Source of the DNA: Candidatus Methanoplasma sp.
Lineage (GTDB): Archaea; Thermoplasmatota; Thermoplasmata; Methanomassiliicoccales; Methanomethylophilaceae
Direction: 5' to 3'
Length of the DNA: 7,992 bases
NCBI GenBank assembly: GCA_031288985.1
Contig: JAITQH010000098.1
Span: forward strand, 1 to 7,992
In this document: piece by piece, positions 5,755 to 7,992 of the stretch
How the letters are laid out: the number at the start of each line of letters is the position of its first letter
Position numbering within the stretch: the stretch's first letter is position 1
The notes under the pieces: generated by a model
Told to the model about the DNA's origin: nothing
Database searches by the model: none
What the model saw: the letters and a program-made list of their open reading frames with translations, nothing else
Made by a program: the position numbers and the translations under genes

Positions 5755-5853
5755 ATGGAAACGAAGAGACGCAGCATGGCCGCTTCGGCGGGTGAAGGCG
5801 GCGGCCCAAAGCAGGCAGAAGAGAGAAGCTCGGAAAGGAGGTGCGGGCAATGA
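5755..5853 (+). CDS. probable small protein, 32 aa, coupled to the flavoprotein gene
   Basis: I do not recognise the product. ATG 5755 opens a 32-codon frame, rich in Gly, Ser, Arg and Glu and probably unstructured (METKRRSMAASAGEGG, later EERSSERRCGQ), with a single Cys near the end. Two features argue that it is translated. A seven-base SD overlaps the previous stop codon at the right distance, and its own TGA overlaps the ATG of the flavoprotein gene as ATGA. It fills the 99-base gap between the two neighbours exactly. It may be a short functional peptide, or a leader whose main task is to carry ribosomes to the flavoprotein start. Composition gives no clue to function and there is no membrane segment. 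Confidence 0.5.
   Translation: METKRRSMAASAGEGGGPKQAEERSSERRCGQ
5836..5843 (+). promoter_or_regulatory. strong Shine-Dalgarno site fixing the flavoprotein start
   Basis: AGGAGGTG is an eight-base match to the 16S rRNA anti-SD and lies six bases before ATG 5850. It therefore selects 5850 over the in-frame GTG at 5841, which lies within the site itself. Confidence 0.8.
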
Positions 5854-6410
5854 CGATCCGCATCGCAGTGATCGCCGGGAGTCTCAGAAGGGGGGCGTAC
5901 TCCGCCGCCGTGGCGAAGTACATATCGGAGCACGCTCCCGAGAGATTTGAAATGAGGGCGGTCCCGATCGGAGACATGCCGCTGTACAACCCCGATCTCG
6001 AAGAAGGCGTGGACCCGCCCCCATCCTGGACCGCGTTCCGCAACGAAATAGAAAGATCGGACGGCGTCCTGTTCGTCACTCCCGAATACAACCGCTCCAT
6101 CCCGGCGGCCCTGAAGAACGCGTTGGACGTGGGTTCAAGGCCTCCCGGGAAGAACATGTGGGGAGGGAAGAGGGCGGCCATCGTCAGCACGTCCATAGGG
6201 AAGGTCGGAGGGTTCGGGGCCAACCACGCTTTGAGACAGTGCAGCGTGAACCTCGACATGCGGGTCATGGGCCTGCCCGAGGCATACATGGGCGACCTTG
6301 CGGACGCGGTGGATCCCGACGGGAACATAACCGACAAGAGGACGGCGGACGCTCTGAACAGGTTCACGGCGGCGTTTGTCGCATGGATCGAGAGGCGGGA
6401 CGGCGTCTGA
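5850..6410 (+). CDS. NADPH-dependent FMN reductase-family flavoprotein
   Basis: The 186-residue protein belongs to the flavodoxin-like NADPH-dependent FMN reductase family (PF03358; ChrR/YieF relatives). The FMN phosphate loop is visible as GSLRRGAYS near residues 10-18, and the isoalloxazine-side motif PEYNRSIPAALKNALD near 77-92. GGKRAAIVSTSIGKVGGFGA follows at about 104-123. Relatives usually have an aromatic residue after NALD, while this protein has Val-Gly. Family members reduce quinones, chromate, azo compounds or free flavin with NAD(P)H, and the substrate here cannot be told. The length is normal for the family. The gene lies last in the AIM24 cluster, with its start overlapping the stop of the 32-residue ORF, so co-translation is likely. 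Confidence 0.9.
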   Translation: MTIRIAVIAGSLRRGAYSAAVAKYISEHAPERFEMRAVPIGDMPLYNPDLEEGVDPPPSWTAFRNEIERSDGVLFVTPEYNRSIPAALKNALDVGSRPPGKNMWGGKRAAIVSTSIGKVGGFGANHALRQCSVNLDMRVMGLPEAYMGDLADAVDPDGNITDKRTADALNRFTAAFVAWIERRDGV

Positions 6411-6418
6411 GCGTGCAG

Positions 6419-6426
6419 AAATTTAT
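6419..6426 (+). promoter_or_regulatory. TATA box of radB
   Basis: AAATTTAT lies in the 40-base gap after the flavoprotein gene, centred about 28 bases before the GTG at 6451. There is no SD before that GTG. The spacing matches that of the divergent promoter at 5047-5060 and suggests a leaderless radB transcript. Confidence 0.55.
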
Positions 6427-6450
6427 CAACCAAGCAGGCGTTGACGCTCT

Positions 6451-7110
6451 GTGAAGCGGATACCCACGGGATGCAGAGCGTTCGATGACCTCCTGGGAGG
6501 AGGCATAGAGAAGGGCAGCGTCACGCTTCTGTACGGGGAGGCGGGAACAGGAAAATCAAACATCTGCCTCCAGACCGCGCTTAATGTCATCAAGGACGGG
6601 AGAAGGATCGCATACATAGACGCCGAAGGACTGTCGTCGGAGAGAGTGTTCCAGATCCTCGGCGAGGACAAGACGGTCATGAATGGGTTCCTGGTGTCCC
6701 AAGTGCACAGCTTCGAGGAGCAGTCCGATCAGATCGACAAGGTTGTGAACCTCGCCGACAAGGACGTCATAGATCTGGTCATCGTCGACTCCATGACGAT
6801 GTTCTACCGCCTCAACCACGACGACGTCAAATCCCGCAACGACTTCACGAGGCAGATCGAGGTCCTGCTGAGGATCGCAAGAAAGAAGGACGTCGCGGTG
6901 CTCCTCACTTCGCAGGTGTACACCAACATCGGCACCGGCGCGATAGAGTTCCTCGGAGGGCACCCCATGTATCACAACTCCAAGACCATAATAAGGCTGG
7001 ACAAGAAGGGGAACGGCGTGAGGACCGCCGTGATAATAAAGCACCGCAGCCTGCCGGAAGGCCGTCATGCCAATTACCGCATAACGGCCACCGGGATAGG
7101 CGAGGTTTAA
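6451..7110 (+). CDS. radB: RadB, archaeal RecA/Rad51-family recombinase paralog
   Basis: RadB is the short euryarchaeal paralog of RadA and is thought to assist RadA in homologous recombination. The 219-residue product is a bare RecA core without the helix-hairpin-helix N-domain of RadA, the usual RadB layout and length. It begins with the family pattern IPTGCRAFDDLLGGGIEKGSV, then Walker A GEAGTGKS at 29-36, the AYIDAEG strand at 54-60 and Walker B LVIVD at 109-113. Near residue 150 LLTSQVYTN corresponds to the L2/sensor region, and GGHPMYHNSKTIIRL follows. The start is GTG 6451, the first codon of the conserved N-terminus, with a TATA box about 28 bases upstream and no SD. Its TAA stop overlaps that of the convergent prenyl synthase gene. 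Confidence 0.95.
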   Translation: MKRIPTGCRAFDDLLGGGIEKGSVTLLYGEAGTGKSNICLQTALNVIKDGRRIAYIDAEGLSSERVFQILGEDKTVMNGFLVSQVHSFEEQSDQIDKVVNLADKDVIDLVIVDSMTMFYRLNHDDVKSRNDFTRQIEVLLRIARKKDVAVLLTSQVYTNIGTGAIEFLGGHPMYHNSKTIIRLDKKGNGVRTAVIIKHRSLPEGRHANYRITATGIGEV

Positions 7111-7992
7111 ACGTCTCTGTTTATGGCGTATTCCGCCAGCGCGACCATGAATTCCTTCTCCTCGCTCGGAGGCAGGATCTCAAGGAAGGACACGGCTTCT
7201 TTCGCCTTCTCTTCCGCCAGCCTCCTTCCGTAGGCGATGCTGCCTGCGTCCTCCAGGATCTGCCTTGCGCGAACGACCTGCTCTTCCGTCGCCTTCTGAT
7301 CGCCCAATATGGATTTGAACTCGGCAAGCGCCTTGGGATCCTTTATGTTCTTCACCGCGTGCGTGACCATCACGGTGCATTTTCCCTTGCGGATGTCGTT
7401 GCCCACCGACTTTCCCGTCTTCGTCGGGTCGCCCGCAATCCCGAGATAGTCGTCGTATATCTGGAAGCCGAGGCCCAGAGCCATGGCGTAGCCGTGAAGC
7501 GCCTCGACGACCCTGTCGTCGGCGCCCCCTGCAATGGCGCCCCCTGCGGCCGCCGCCGCGAACAGGACGCTGGTCTTCAGTCTGATGGTCTCTATGTACT
7601 CTTCTTCGGAGACGATCCTTCCCTCGTTGTTGATGTCCATCTGCTGTCCGCGGGCAAGATCCCAGACCGCACGGGACACGTATCGGAGCACGGATCTCAT
7701 CCGTTCGGCAGGGATGTCAAGGTCTGCGATTATCTGGAACGCCTTGGCGAAAAGGGCGTCCCCCGCCAGGATGGCCGTCGGAACGTTGTAGGCGATGTGA
7801 ATGGTGGTCATTCCTCTCCGCTTCTCGTCGCCGTCCATGAAATCGTCGTGTATCAGAGTGAAATTATGGATGTATTCTATGGCGACGGCCAACGGCGCGG
7901 CCTTGCTTTTATCCCCTCCGACGGCCCCGGCGGCCGCGACGGCCATGGCCGGCCTCATGCGCTTGCCTCCGGCGTACGGGTATTGTCTGGAG
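7107..7992 (-). CDS. polyprenyl diphosphate synthase, probably GGPP synthase (5' end beyond window)
   Basis: This class of enzyme condenses isopentenyl diphosphate with allylic diphosphates to make the C20 chain of archaeal membrane lipids. The frame is open to the right edge, where GGKRMRP, the family's IPP-binding motif, is read from 7974 down. The gene therefore starts outside the window and the ATG at 7958 is internal. The first aspartate-rich motif is DDFMD in LIHDDFMDGDEKRRG, and the second is DDYLG in QIYDDYLGIAGDPTKTGKS. Phe occupies the fifth position before DDFMD, the bulky residue that limits archaeal type I GGPP synthases to C20, so GGPP is the likely product. The visible part is 294 residues, and about 30 more would complete a typical member. 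It converges on radB. Confidence 0.93.
   Translation of the reverse strand, partial: SRQYPYAGGKRMRPAMAVAAAGAVGGDKSKAAPLAVAIEYIHNFTLIHDDFMDGDEKRRGMTTIHIAYNVPTAILAGDALFAKAFQIIADLDIPAERMRSVLRYVSRAVWDLARGQQMDINNEGRIVSEEEYIETIRLKTSVLFAAAAAGGAIAGGADDRVVEALHGYAMALGLGFQIYDDYLGIAGDPTKTGKSVGNDIRKGKCTVMVTHAVKNIKDPKALAEFKSILGDQKATEEQVVRARQILEDAGSIAYGRRLAEEKAKEAVSFLEILPPSEEKEFMVALAEYAINRDV

Overview
The window looks like an ordinary chromosomal stretch of a moderately GC-rich euryarchaeon, most likely of the class Thermoplasmata and perhaps of the methanogenic order Methanomassiliicoccales. The archaeal assignment rests on a RadB recombinase paralog, a standalone Bud32 (KEOPS) kinase, a short-chain prenyl diphosphate synthase with an archaeal GGPP-type active site, a tRNA gene without an encoded CCA, and AT-rich TATA boxes placed about 25-28 bases before start codons with no leader. 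The order-level assignment is inference. It is weakly supported by the absence of TAG among all the stop codons seen, as expected in pyrrolysine users.

Layout, left to right. Positions 51-239 (minus) hold a short coding-like stretch of uncertain status. An AAA ATPase with a DUF4143 C-terminus follows (312-1499, minus); two copies of an operator-like 24-base repeat lie upstream of its TATA box. Positions 1594-1870 have no convincing gene but carry two perfect hairpins and end in a T-tract terminator for tRNA-Pro(UGG) (1871-1943, minus).

A minus-strand operon then runs from 5025 down to 1984. It encodes Bud32 kinase, a HAM1/RdgB-type house-cleaning NTP pyrophosphatase, and a DrrA/DrrB-type ABC exporter (ATPase plus permease, joined by an ATGA overlap). 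The exporter may also have its own internal promoter.

Opposite this operon, starting from what looks like one symmetric TATA element at 5047-5060, a plus-strand cluster encodes an AIM24-family protein, a probable unlisted 32-residue peptide, and an NADPH-dependent FMN reductase-type flavoprotein. RadB follows from its own leaderless promoter (6451-7110). It converges on a polyprenyl/GGPP synthase gene (minus, 7107 to beyond the right edge), and their stop codons share the same TTAA.

Two initiation modes are visible. Genes that begin transcripts have a TATA box about 25-28 bases before the start codon and no Shine-Dalgarno (SD) site: the DUF4143 ATPase, Bud32, AIM24, RadB and possibly the ABC ATPase. 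Genes inside operons have strong SD sites: the permease, the 32-residue peptide and the flavoprotein. I see no phage, insertion sequence, CRISPR array or clear defence system. The most interesting signals are the tandem operators, the symmetric divergent promoter and the coupled small ORF.
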